Below are positions 41,977-50,756 of a DNA stretch of 64,000 nt, piece by piece. The stretch's first letter is position 1. Every line of letters starts with the position of its first letter. Position numbers and translations under genes: made by a program. Source of the stretch: Cryobacterium melibiosiphilum (GTDB lineage Bacteria; Actinomycetota; Actinomycetes; Actinomycetales; Microbacteriaceae); contig NZ_QZVS01000095.1 of assembly GCF_003602235.1 (NCBI RefSeq), positions 356-64,355 of the forward strand, given 5' to 3'. The notes beneath the pieces were generated by a model. It was not told where the DNA came from, ran no database searches, and saw nothing but the letters and a program-made list of their open reading frames with translations.

Positions 41977-43671
41977 GGCCCGGCCACGTCCGTAGACGAG
42001 GTACATCGCCAGGCCCATGATGATCATCAGCAGCACCGTGTAGACGAACGTGATCGACATTGAGTCGAGATTGTTTTCGCCCTCCGTGCTGAGCTTGATC
42101 GCAATTCCGAGCGGCTGATACAGCGGGTGGTAGAGGAACACGGCGGCGTCATAGTCGTCGAGGAGGCTGTTGAAGTTGAGCGCCATAATCGCCGCAGCGG
42201 TGGGGATGACGAGCGGAAACAGCACCGTGCGCAGCGTGAAGAGCGGCCCGGCCCCGAGAATTCGGGCAGCGTCCTCGAGGGACTCCGGCACTGACGCAAA
42301 TGCGGCCTTCAGCAGGCGCAGCGTGAACGGGATCTTGACGATGATGTAGGCGATCAAGAGGATGCTGGTGGTTCCGGTGAGTACCTGGCCCCCCACGAGG
42401 GCCTGCGGCCGGTCAAAGGTCATGACCAGAGCGAGCGCGATCAGGATCGTGGGCAGGATCCACGGGATGTGCAGCAGATACTCGATCAGCGTGGTCACCG
42501 GATTGCGGTGTTTGTGCACAACCCGCGCGACGAACAGCATGCCGACGACCACGATCGCGGAGGCGAGGGCGCTGTAGACGACGCTCACGACGAACGGGCG
42601 CAGCACCGACGGAGTACCGAACACGGTTGCGTAATTGCCCAGGGTGAAGGCATCCCAGGTGATCGTGCCGGTCAGAATCGCGCTCGAATCAAGGAACGAG
42701 AACATCACGATCAAGACCACGGGAGCGGCGTACACAAGGAACAGCGCGTACGCCACGATGTGCACCGTGACGTTGGCGGCCCGGTTGGGAATCTTCTGCT
42801 TCGTGAGCGGCGTCGCCACCTTCGCCACCGAGAAGTACACCCCCGATTTCTCCACGCGGTTCATCATGGCGAGCAGCACGATCGTGGCCAGGCCCAGGAT
42901 GATGGCCAGCAGTGCTGCCAGGTCGCGGGACCCGCTGCTCTTCGAGAACGTCAGGATCATGGGGGCGATGGTTTGAAAATCGGTGCCGCCCAACACCAGG
43001 GGCGCGGTCAGTGCCCCGAGCCCGGTGAGGAAGGTGAGCACGGTGACCGCGAAGATCATCGGCCGGAGGGCCGGCAGCACGATGCGCCAGAGGATGCGCA
43101 GGGTTCCGGCCCCCATATTGCGGGCCGCTTCGATGGTCTGGTAGTCGATTTTCGCGAGCGACGAACCGAGGAAGAGCATGTGGTTCGTGGTCGTGGCGAG
43201 GGTCATCACGACGACCACGGCGAAGTAGCCTGAGAACCAGTCGCGGTCGATGTCGGGAAACCAGTTACCGACCGCATTGGTGACGAAGCCGTAACGACCG
43301 TAGATGAAGTTGTATCCGGCGGCAAGCACGATTCCGCCGTAGATCAGGGTCGTCGCATAGCCGAGCCAGAGCATCCGTGCGCCTCGAATGGCGAAGTAGT
43401 CGGTGACCAGCACGATGAAGATGCCCACGACGTTGACCGTCACCGCGAGGGTGCCGGCGAGCAGAAAGCTGTGCCACAGGCTGTTCATGGCCCGGTCGGA
43501 GCTGACGAGCTTCTCCAACGCGCGGAAGCTGAATCGGCCGTCGGGAAAGAACGTTCCGATCAGCAGGGTGGCGTTGGGAAACACCAGGAAGGTGGCGATG
43601 AACCACAGGGTGACGAGGGCGACGACCAGCACGAGGGGCGAGCGCAGCAGGGAGCGCCAGGAATTGCGCAT
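41935..43671 (-). CDS. ABC transporter permease, duplicated (iron-type)
   Basis: A 578-aa permease with about 12 membrane segments: two BPD_transp_1 halves, each with an EAA loop (EAARNMGAGTLRILWRIVLPALRP and EDAARILGAGPLFTLRTVLFPL). Fused two-domain permeases of this size are typical for Fe3+ (FbpB/AfuB), thiamine and related uptake systems. Start ATG 43671 lies one base after the ATPase stop. Upstream in-frame sequence is shadow of the ATPase gene. Inferred to import the same ligand as the neighbouring ATPase/binding protein. Confidence 0.9.
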   Translation of the reverse strand: MRNSWRSLLRSPLVLVVALVTLWFIATFLVFPNATLLIGTFFPDGRFSFRALEKLVSSDRAMNSLWHSFLLAGTLAVTVNVVGIFIVLVTDYFAIRGARMLWLGYATTLIYGGIVLAAGYNFIYGRYGFVTNAVGNWFPDIDRDWFSGYFAVVVVMTLATTTNHMLFLGSSLAKIDYQTIEAARNMGAGTLRILWRIVLPALRPMIFAVTVLTFLTGLGALTAPLVLGGTDFQTIAPMILTFSKSSGSRDLAALLAIILGLATIVLLAMMNRVEKSGVYFSVAKVATPLTKQKIPNRAANVTVHIVAYALFLVYAAPVVLIVMFSFLDSSAILTGTITWDAFTLGNYATVFGTPSVLRPFVVSVVYSALASAIVVVGMLFVARVVHKHRNPVTTLIEYLLHIPWILPTILIALALVMTFDRPQALVGGQVLTGTTSILLIAYIIVKIPFTLRLLKAAFASVPESLEDAARILGAGPLFTLRTVLFPLVIPTAAAIMALNFNSLLDDYDAAVFLYHPLYQPLGIAIKLSTEGENNLDSMSITFVYTVLLMIIMGLAMYLVYGRGRASTGRRRRVRPRWA

Positions 43672-43672
43672 G

Positions 43673-44683
43673 CTAGTACTGCAAAACCGAGGCGGGATCG
43701 ATATACAGCTCTGCGTGCGACCCGGCGACCAGCGGCGCCGCGCCGCCCTCCGCAACGAGTGCGCGAATCGAGCTGCCGTGGCTGTGAATCGTGTAGGTGC
43801 TGTGGGCTCCGTGATAGGACCGTTCGGCCACAATGCCGTCGAGACGGATGCTGTCGCTCGCCTCGGTGGGCCGCTGCAAGGCCACTTTTTCAAGCCGCAG
43901 GTAGGAGGCCTTGTCGGCCTCGAGGGCGGCGCCGGCATCGCGGAGCCGCTGCATCACCTCGACGGACAGTCTGTTCATCGCTCCCACGAACGTGCAGACG
44001 AACTCGGTTGCCGACCGGTTGTAGATCTCTTCGGGAGTTCCGACCTGCTCGACGACGCCGCGGTTGAACACGGCGATGCGGTCGCTCATCGTCAGGGCTT
44101 CTTCCTGGTCATGGGTCACGTACACCGTCGTGATGCCGAGCTCACGCTGCAGGTTCTTGAGCTGTTCGCGTAACTGCACGCGCAGTTTGGCGTCGAGATT
44201 GGAGAGCGGCTCGTCGAGCAGCAGGATGCGCGGCTTCAGCACGAGGGCACGGGCGATGGCGACCCGCTGCTGCTGCCCGCCCGAGAGCTCAGACACGTTC
44301 TTGTCGAGCTGCTCGGAAGTGAGTTCCACCTGACCGGCGATTTCATCGACGAGCGCGCGGGTCTCGGCCTTGTGGGTCTTGCGCACCTTCAAGCCGAATG
44401 CGATGTTCTCCCACACGCTCATGCTCGGAAAGAGGGCGTAGTTCTGAAATACCATCCCCACACTGCGCTTCTCGCTCGGCAGCCTCGTCGCCGCGGTGCC
44501 GTCGATATGGATCTCCCCCTGCGAAGGCTCGATGAAACCGGCGAGGGTGCGCAGGGCGGTGGTTTTGCCGCAACCGCTCGGCCCCAGCAAGGTGAAGAAT
44601 TCACCCTGCTTCACCTCCAGATTGAGGCCCGGGATGGCGGTGTGGTCGCCGAAGCGCACCTGAATGTTGTCGAACCTGATCAT
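43673..44683 (-). CDS. ABC transporter ATPase, FbpC-like
   Basis: A 336-aa ABC ATPase. Walker A is GPSGCGKTT, the Q-loop is VFQNYALFP, the signature is LSGGQQQRVAIARAL, Walker B is ILLLDEPLSNLD, and the H-loop is VTHDQEE. A C-terminal TOBE-like regulatory domain covers about the last 100 residues. This is the CUT1/ferric-type layout. ATG 44683 has GGGAG six bases upstream. Middle gene of a binding-protein, ATPase, permease operon. Confidence 0.93.
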   Translation of the reverse strand: MIRFDNIQVRFGDHTAIPGLNLEVKQGEFFTLLGPSGCGKTTALRTLAGFIEPSQGEIHIDGTAATRLPSEKRSVGMVFQNYALFPSMSVWENIAFGLKVRKTHKAETRALVDEIAGQVELTSEQLDKNVSELSGGQQQRVAIARALVLKPRILLLDEPLSNLDAKLRVQLREQLKNLQRELGITTVYVTHDQEEALTMSDRIAVFNRGVVEQVGTPEEIYNRSATEFVCTFVGAMNRLSVEVMQRLRDAGAALEADKASYLRLEKVALQRPTEASDSIRLDGIVAERSYHGAHSTYTIHSHGSSIRALVAEGGAAPLVAGSHAELYIDPASVLQY

Positions 44684-44762
44684 GGCTGCTCCCACCGGGC
44701 ACCGAGACTCGGCAGCGGTGCCCGGCGAATCGTAGGGCGGGCGAGGGGCGTCGGGCGGACCG

Positions 44763-45830
44763 TTACGGCAGGTACTCGAGCTCAGTCTTCTCGACCCAGG
44801 AGCCGATGTTCTCGCGGGTGAGCGCCCAGTCGATGTCCTGTTTGGGCAGCGACTCGATGAGCTCGACGACTTCGGGGAGCGCCTCGGCGCGGGCGGCTTC
44901 GTTGACCGGGTAGGCGGCGAACTCGGCCGCGAACGCGCCCTGCACGTCGGCGCTGCCGAACCAATCGATGAATTCCTCGGCCGCGGCCTCACGCGGGGTG
45001 CCGTTGATGACGGCGATTTGCTCGGTGACGTAGGGAACGCCGTCTTCGGGGCTGATCACGCCGGTGACGGTGCCGTATTCGGCGTCGCGGCTCGTGATTC
45101 CGCTGCTCGGGATGACGCCGAAATCGACCTCGTCGCGCGTGAGGCGGGCGTAGAGGTCCGTGCCCTCGACGACGGGGGAGCCGTGCTCGAAGTAGGCCTC
45201 GACCTGATCCCAGCCGGCGTCAGAGATTCCCAGTTCGCCGTCTTCGTCGGCGTACGACGCCAGCAGGCCCGCGAGCACCAGCTGCGGGGTCGCCTGCCCG
45301 AGCGCGGTATTCACCTCGTACCGGCCGCTGTACTGGTCGTCGTTCCAGAGATCCTCGATCTCGGTGGGGGCATCCGCTGCGCTGATGGTGTTGGTGTCTT
45401 AGACGGTGACGATGGCCTGCTCGACGAGCGGCCAGAAGGCGCCGTCGGCCGCGTCGCCGGCCGCGCTGTCGACCTCGCCCGACCAGGCGGGGGTGTAGGC
45501 CGCGATGGCGTCTTCGGACTTCAGGGTCTCGAAGAACATGTTGTTCAGGCCGAACACCACGTCGCCGACGGGATTGTTCTTTTCGGCCACGATGCGATTG
45601 GCGAGGTCGGCGCCGCCGAGGCCGACGATTTCGATGTCCAGGCCGGCGGCGGATGCCTGCTCGATGATCCACTCTCCGCGTCCGTCGGAGTTGGAGTTGG
45701 TGTAGACGATGAGGGTGCCGGCGTCGTCGCCCGAAGCCGACGTGTCGGCGGCAGCGCTGCAGGAGGTCAGCGCGATGGTGCCCAGCAGAACGAGCGCAAC
45801 GGAACTGACGGTGGTAGTGCGCTTGTGCAA
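44763..45830 (-). pseudogene. Substrate-binding lipoprotein of the ABC operon, in-frame TAA
   Basis: The frame opens at TTG 45830 (AAGGAA six bases before) with a lipoprotein signal ending LTSC and a type-2 periplasmic-binding fold (LIVYTNSNSDGRGEWIIEQ, KNNPVGDVVFGLNNMFF). It meets TAA at 45401-45399, between EQAIVTV and DTNTISAADAP, then stays open in the same frame to 44763. A TAC codon would give VTVYDTNTI. If real, the transporter lacks its binding protein; otherwise it is a base error. Ligand is probably ferric iron or a similar small anion/metal complex. Confidence 0.85.
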
Positions 45831-45994
45831 TGTGGTTCCTTCTGTGGCTCGGCGCAACCACAGAAGGCGCCCGAACCGATTCGGTTAAATCGACAGTGAC
45901 ATCACCACGCTATGACCCGCTGCGAGGTCGCGCGGTCGATCTGACCCAGTCTTCGCTTACCGTTCATCAGCTGTGCAGATAAGGCACGTCGGGG

Positions 45995-46050
45995 ACGACG
46001 AACGGCATCCGTTCCTGGCCGTATTGGCCGAGGCGGATGCCGTTCGTCGT
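45995..46050 (-). terminator. 17-bp perfect hairpin downstream of putP
   Basis: Arms 45995-46011 and 46034-46050 (ACGACGAACGGCATCCG and complement) are perfect; the loop contains a further GGCC/GGCC stem. It lies 26 bp past the putP stop. No long T-run is present. The remaining space to the binding-protein start (45831-45994) should hold that operon's promoter; I cannot name it with confidence. Confidence 0.75.
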
Positions 46051-46075
46051 GCGTGGTGCGGGTGGAGCAGCGGAG

Positions 46076-47581
46076 TTAGGCCGAGACCTTCTCCGGAGCC
46101 GTGTAGGCGTGGTGTGCCTGCTCGACGGCGGCGTCAAACTCCGCTTCGATCTCGGCGTTGGGCTTGTACGTGGCGAGCGACACGATGACGGCCACCAGCA
46201 AGCTGGCCGCGAAGCCGGGGATGATCTCGTACAGGGTGTCGCCGACGGGCAGGTTGCCCCAGACGAAGACGACGATCGCGCCGGTCAGCATCGACGTGAT
46301 GGCGCCCGACGTGGTGAGCTTCTTCCAGTACAGCGAGAGCAGCACGACCGGGCCGAAGGCGGCACCGAAACCGGCCCAGGCGAACCCGACCAGGTCGAGG
46401 ATGCTGGAGCTCTGCTGCAGCGCGATCAGGCCGGCGACGACGGCGACGATCAGCACGCCGAAGCGGCCGAGGATCATCATCTGCTTCGGGGTGGCGTCCT
46501 TCTTGCCGACGATCTTGTAGAGGTCCTCGACGAGGGCCGACGAGCACACGATCAGCTGCGATGAAATCGTGCTCATGATCGCGGCAAGTACGGCGGCCAG
46601 AACGAGGCCGGCGATGAAGGGGTGGAACAGCGTCTGCGAGAGCAGCAGGAACACCGTCTCGGGGTTGCCGAGCGACAGGTCGGGGTTCTGCTGAAAGTAC
46701 GCGATGCCGATGAGTGCGGTGGCGATGGCGCCGGCGGCGGTCAGGATCATCCAGCCGATGCCGATGCGGCGACCGGCCTTGGCGTCCTGCGGGGTGCGCA
46801 GGGCCATGAAGCGCACGATGATGTGCGGCTGGCCGACATAGCCGAGGCCCCAGGCCGCGGCCGAGATCACGCCGAGCACGGATCCGCCGGCGGTCAGTGA
46901 CAGCAGGTTCGGGTCGACTTCCCGAATGGAGTCGAGGGTCGGGCCAACTCCGCCGGTGGCGCTGAGGGCCATGAGCGGAACGGCGATCAGCGCGATGAGC
47001 ATCAGGATGCCCTGGGCCACGTCGGTGAGCGTGGCGCCGAGGAACCCGCCGAACAGCGTGTAGAGCAGGGTGACACCGGCGACGATCAGCATGCCGACCA
47101 GGAAGGTCGAGCCGAAGGACTCCTCGAAGAACACGCCGCCGGCGACCATGCCGGACGAAACGTAGAACGTGAAGAACACGAGGATGATGAGGCCGGAGAC
47201 GATCCGCAGCAGGCGGGACTTGTCCTTGAGCCGGTTCTCGAAGAAGCTCGGCAGCGTGATGGAGTTCTGCGAGACCTCGGTGTACGAACGCAGTCGCGGG
47301 GCGATGAACTTCCAGTTCAGCCAGGCGCCGATGGTGAGGCCGATGGCGATCCAGGCCTCGACCAGGCCGGAGACGTAGATGGCGCCGGGAAGGCCGAGGA
47401 GAAGCCAACCGGACATGTCCGAGGCTCCGGCGCTGAGTGCTGCGGTGCCGGGCTTGAGGTTGCGGCCGGCGAGCATATAGTCGTCAAGATCTTTGGTCTG
47501 ACGAAAGGCAAAGTAGCCGATGGCGACCATGCCGATGAGGTATAAAACGATAGCAATTAACTGAAAAGTCTGATCCGTCAT
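46076..47581 (-). CDS. putP: Sodium/proline symporter
   Basis: A 501-aa SSS-family transporter with about 13 membrane segments. The sequence DLDDYMLAGRNLKPGTAALSAGASDMSGWLLLG contains the Na+ and substrate sites typical of PutP, and GWMILTAAGAIATALIGIAYF follows later. It takes up proline with sodium, for nutrition or osmoprotection. AGAGGAAACCCA precedes ATG 47581. Single gene with a hairpin downstream and an AT-rich inverted repeat upstream. Confidence 0.92.
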   Translation of the reverse strand: MTDQTFQLIAIVLYLIGMVAIGYFAFRQTKDLDDYMLAGRNLKPGTAALSAGASDMSGWLLLGLPGAIYVSGLVEAWIAIGLTIGAWLNWKFIAPRLRSYTEVSQNSITLPSFFENRLKDKSRLLRIVSGLIILVFFTFYVSSGMVAGGVFFEESFGSTFLVGMLIVAGVTLLYTLFGGFLGATLTDVAQGILMLIALIAVPLMALSATGGVGPTLDSIREVDPNLLSLTAGGSVLGVISAAAWGLGYVGQPHIIVRFMALRTPQDAKAGRRIGIGWMILTAAGAIATALIGIAYFQQNPDLSLGNPETVFLLLSQTLFHPFIAGLVLAAVLAAIMSTISSQLIVCSSALVEDLYKIVGKKDATPKQMMILGRFGVLIVAVVAGLIALQQSSSILDLVGFAWAGFGAAFGPVVLLSLYWKKLTTSGAITSMLTGAIVVFVWGNLPVGDTLYEIIPGFAASLLVAVIVSLATYKPNAEIEAEFDAAVEQAHHAYTAPEKVSA

Positions 47582-47641
47582 TGGGTTTCCTCTAAGTGGA
47601 TGCCCGTTGTGTGGGTCTTCGGATGGCTATGAGTACAGGCC

Positions 47642-47672
47642 ATATATCAGATCTCCAGTATCGCAGATATAT
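47642..47672. promoter_or_regulatory. AT-rich inverted repeat upstream of putP
   Basis: ATATATC (47642-47648) and GATATAT (47666-47672) are complementary arms around a 17-nt centre, within an AT-rich patch in a GC-rich genome, about 60-90 bp before putP. It may be an operator or part of the promoter. The rest of the 201-bp gap (47582-47782) has no gene. Confidence 0.4.
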
Positions 47673-47782
47673 TGAGTGACTGTGTCGGCACAGATTCACA
47701 GGTACATTTCTGGGGCGTTCCGACCCTGACAGTGCGTTCGCAGGCGATGCTGCCCACGCCCTAGTGCACCTGAAGGTTTTTC

Positions 47783-49186
47783 TCACGCACTAGTGGACCC
47801 GGGCGCCGTGGCGAAGGTGACGGATGCGTCGAGGCCGGGCCCCGAGCGCGGCGTGAGCTGGGCGCGGGCCCGGCTCGCCACGGCCAGCTGGGTGACGATG
47901 GCGAGGCCGAGTCCACTGCCGGCCATGTCGGAGGTCGCGCGCCAGAACCGGTCGAAGGCCCGAGTACAGTCCTCCGGCGAGAGGCCGGGGCCCGCGTCGA
48001 GCACGTGCACGGTCGTTGCCGGGCCGTCCACCACCACCCGCACCACGATCGTGCTGCCCTCAGGGCTGACCGTGAGGGCGTTGTCGACGAAATTGTCCAC
48101 GATCTGTTCGGCGGCATCGATGATCGCCTGCACCGGAGCGTCAGCCGGCCCCTCGTAGCGGATCTCCACGCCACTTTCCGCAGCGAGCGCCGCCCACTGC
48201 TCCACCCGCTCGCCCGCAATGGCGGCCAGATCGACCGTGATGAGCGGCGCCGAGTGCCCTTCGGTGCGGCTCAGCAGCAGCAGGCCCTCGACGATGTTGC
48301 CGAGCCGGTCGACCTCGCTCTCGGCCGCGGCAAGCCGCTCCGCGGCGCCGTCCGGGTCGGCGTGCAGCAGGTCGCGGGCCCGTTCGAGCCTGAGGCGCAG
48401 GGCGGTGAGCGGCGTGCGCAACTGATGGGAGGCATCCGCCGCGAAGGTGCGCTGCTGTTGGATGAGCGTGTTCAGGCGCTCGGCCATGCGGTTGAACGAG
48501 CGCGACAGCGCGCGGATCTCGGGGGCGCCGGCGGTCTCGTCGGCGCGCGAGGCCAGGTCGCCCTCGGCGAGGCGTTCGGTGGCTTCGCGCAGCAGGTGCA
48601 GCCGCCGCGTCACGGTGCTCGAGAAGATGAACCCGACGATGCCGGCCAGTAGCACGGTCGTGAGGGCCACGATGCCGAGCACGCGCAGCTGATCGTTGAC
48701 GGCATCCGTCACCACCTGTGAGGGATAGGTGAGGCGCACCGCGCCGAGCACCTCGGTGCCGCTGAACACCGGCACGGTCACGTAGAGCAGGTTCTGCTGC
48801 AGCGTGTCGGAGTAGCGGGTGCCCGTGGTGATGGTGCCGGTCAGGGATTCGATGATCTCCGGCCGCGACGCGTAGGAGACGCCGACACGGGACTGGTCGT
48901 CGTCACTGGTGACGACCGCATCGCCCTGCGCATTGACGATCACGACGCGGGCGCCGCCGGCATCCCGGTAGGTGCGGGCCATGTCGGTCAGGGCGGTGTC
49001 GTCGGTCGTGTCGGCGCTCTCGAGGGCCTCCTCGCTGCGCCCGGCGAGCACGAACGCGTCACGCTCGAGGGCGGTCACGATGCGGTCGTTTTCGACGCCG
49101 CGCAGGTAGAAACTCAGCGGCACGTCCTGCACCAGCAGCACGAGCAGGGTCACGCCGATGAAGGCGGCCATCAGGCGCCACTTCAT
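47783..49186 (-). CDS. Sensor histidine kinase
   Basis: A 467-aa membrane kinase. Two membrane segments (LMAAFIGVTLLVLLVQDVPL and LRVLGIVALTTVLLAGIVGF) flank an extracytoplasmic sensor domain (about 30-160); HAMP follows, then HisKA with the phospho-His in ADASHQLRTPLTALRL, and HATPase with DNFVDNAL, GPGLS and GSGLGLAI. It overlaps the regulator gene by four bases. The pair is divergent from the ApbE operon and is a good candidate to control it. Sensed signal unknown. Confidence 0.92.
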   Translation of the reverse strand: MKWRLMAAFIGVTLLVLLVQDVPLSFYLRGVENDRIVTALERDAFVLAGRSEEALESADTTDDTALTDMARTYRDAGGARVVIVNAQGDAVVTSDDDQSRVGVSYASRPEIIESLTGTITTGTRYSDTLQQNLLYVTVPVFSGTEVLGAVRLTYPSQVVTDAVNDQLRVLGIVALTTVLLAGIVGFIFSSTVTRRLHLLREATERLAEGDLASRADETAGAPEIRALSRSFNRMAERLNTLIQQQRTFAADASHQLRTPLTALRLRLERARDLLHADPDGAAERLAAAESEVDRLGNIVEGLLLLSRTEGHSAPLITVDLAAIAGERVEQWAALAAESGVEIRYEGPADAPVQAIIDAAEQIVDNFVDNALTVSPEGSTIVVRVVVDGPATTVHVLDAGPGLSPEDCTRAFDRFWRATSDMAGSGLGLAIVTQLAVASRARAQLTPRSGPGLDASVTFATAPGSTSA

Positions 49187-49878
49187 GCGCGTGACCCCGG
49201 GAGGGGGACCCCGAATCGAAACCCGACGCCGCGCACGGATTCGATCCAGCCGGGGTGCCCGAGCTTCTTTCGGATCGCCGCGATGTGGGCGTCGAGGGTC
49301 TTGGTGGTGCCGTACCAGTTGGTGTCCCAGACATCGTGCAGGATGTCCGCCCGGCGAAACACCGCGCCCGGGTCGTCAGACAGGTAGACGAGCAGGGCGA
49401 ATTCCTTCGGCGTGAGGTACACGACCGCGTCGCCGAGCGTGACGCGTTGGGCGCGGATATCGATGACGAGCTCGCCGAAGCGGCGCTCGGTCGATTCCGG
49501 CTCGGCTTCGGGCGCATTCTGGCCGAAACGCCGGTGCACGGCACGGATGCGCGCCACGAGTTCGCGCATTCCGAACGGCTTCACGACGTAGTCGTCGGCG
49601 CCGATCTCGAGGGCGATCACCCGGTCGATCTCGCCGTCTCGGGCGCTGACGACGATGATCGGCGTGTCGCTGTCTGAGCGGATGGCGCGGCAGACGTCGA
49701 TTCCGTCCATGTCGGGCAGTCCGAGGTCGAGCAGCACGAGGTCCGGGCGAAATTCAGCCATCGCGGCGAGGCACCCTCTGCCCGTGCTCACGTGGCGGGT
49801 TGTGAACTGCGCGCTGCCGAGGCCGTCGATGATTCCGTCCGCGACGGATGCGTCGTCCTCCACCACCAGTACTCGCAT
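49183..49878 (-). CDS. OmpR/PhoB-type response regulator
   Basis: A 231-aa regulator: receiver domain with acidic pocket EDDAS, phospho-Asp in LVLLDLGLPDMDG, and Lys in VVKPFG; then a winged helix (LTPKEFALLVYLSDDPGAVF). ATG 49878 begins MRVLVVEDD; upstream sequence is not conserved-looking. Divergent from the secreted-protein/ApbE operon with 122 bp between, where shared operators should lie. Confidence 0.92.
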   Translation of the reverse strand: MRVLVVEDDASVADGIIDGLGSAQFTTRHVSTGRGCLAAMAEFRPDLVLLDLGLPDMDGIDVCRAIRSDSDTPIIVVSARDGEIDRVIALEIGADDYVVKPFGMRELVARIRAVHRRFGQNAPEAEPESTERRFGELVIDIRAQRVTLGDAVVYLTPKEFALLVYLSDDPGAVFRRADILHDVWDTNWYGTTKTLDAHIAAIRKKLGHPGWIESVRGVGFRFGVPLPGSRA

Positions 49879-50000
49879 GATCTCAGTGTGCCCGCTGCGG
49901 CGGGCGTCGGCGAACTGCGGGGTGGGTGGCGGGTTCTTCTTGGACAAGTCTTGGATGTTCGCGGGCCGAAACTAGAGGGGCATATTCGTACTGTCGAGGT

Positions 50001-50387
50001 ATGAAGCTGAATCTCACGACATCGAAGACAGTCACGATCCTCTCCATCCTCGGAGTACTGGGCACGGCATCCGTCGCCATGGCGGTCAACGCCGACACGC
50101 TGAACTCCGCGAACAGCGGCACCATCGGCCGGGCCACCGACGTGCTCGTGCCGGTCAGCACGAACACGCAGATGCCGACTCCTACTGTGCCGTCGAGCGC
50201 GCCCGAACCGTCGGGCGACGCGTCGCCGACACCCGTCGTGGTCGCTCCGAGCCTTCCGGCAACGGATGCGACCTCCGGCGGCTCGGGCACGTACTCCGGC
50301 TCCGATGATGACGACGACGGTGACGGCGAATATGCCGACGAACAGGATGACGATGATGAGTCAGGCGAAAGTGACGACGATGACTGA
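50001..50387 (+). CDS. Secreted acidic low-complexity protein
   Basis: A 128-aa exported protein. A signal peptide (ILSILGVLGTASVAMA) is followed by Ser/Thr/Pro-rich sequence, then DATSGGSGTYSGS and an Asp/Glu tail of about 35 residues (runs of DDDD). No known domain. It heads an operon with a Pro/Ala protein, apbE and a membrane reductase. In like loci an FMN_bind protein stands here, and DATSGGSGT vaguely recalls the flavinylation site (D-A-x-S-G-A-T); this is speculative. ATG 50001 has GAGG upstream. Confidence 0.8.
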   Translation: MKLNLTTSKTVTILSILGVLGTASVAMAVNADTLNSANSGTIGRATDVLVPVSTNTQMPTPTVPSSAPEPSGDASPTPVVVAPSLPATDATSGGSGTYSGSDDDDDGDGEYADEQDDDDESGESDDDD

Positions 50388-50751
50388 GCCGATGAACCGG
50401 CGGGTTCGGCGAGCCCACCCGGCCCGCAACGCTCGGGTGATCACCGGGGCACTGTCCGCGATGGCCTTGATGGGCATGGTCGCCGGTTTCCAGGTCTCGG
50501 CGAGCGCTCACACGACGGAGCTGGCCGTGTCGGCACCGCTGTCGCCGGCAGCTGCTCCGGCCGTTCCGGCCGCCGTCGAGGCTCCCGTGGTGCCGGTTCC
50601 GGTGCCGGATGCACAGACTCCTGCTCCGGCCCAACCTGCTCCGGCAGTGCCTGCTCCGGCCCTACCTGCTCCGGCGCAACCTGCTCCGGCAGTGCCTGCA
50701 CCGGCCGCTCCGGCTCCGGTGAACGGCACCTCGGGCGGGTCGGGGGGCTGA
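50380..50751 (+). CDS. Secreted Pro/Ala repeat protein
   Basis: A 123-aa protein with a signal-like segment (VITGALSAMALMGMVAGFQV) and then Pro/Ala/Val repeats, mainly six PAPAx units (PAPAQ, PAPAV, PAPAL), ending NGTSGGSGG. It overlaps the acidic protein's gene by eight bases. The C-terminal TSGGSG also occurs in the acidic protein. It may act as a spacer through the cell wall, or as a flavin-acceptor peptide; no domain is present to decide. ATG 50380; GTG 50371 is possible. Confidence 0.75.
   Translation: MTEPMNRRVRRAHPARNARVITGALSAMALMGMVAGFQVSASAHTTELAVSAPLSPAAAPAVPAAVEAPVVPVPVPDAQTPAPAQPAPAVPAPALPAPAQPAPAVPAPAAPAPVNGTSGGSGG
50620..50709 (+). repeat. Six tandem 15-nt units coding PAPAx
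   Basis: Units of the form CCTGCTCCGGCxxxx start at 50620, 50635, 50650, 50665, 50680 and 50695; the last has CCTGCACCGGC. The nucleotide identity is much higher than synonymous coding needs, so the array has probably expanded recently and its copy number may vary. Confidence 0.85.
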
Positions 50752-50756
50752 CGGTC

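Noticed and set aside
43672-43938. N-terminal extension of the ABC permease frame
   Set aside because: It is a Pro/Arg/Ser-rich shadow of the ATPase gene; ATG 43671 gives a normal permease start.
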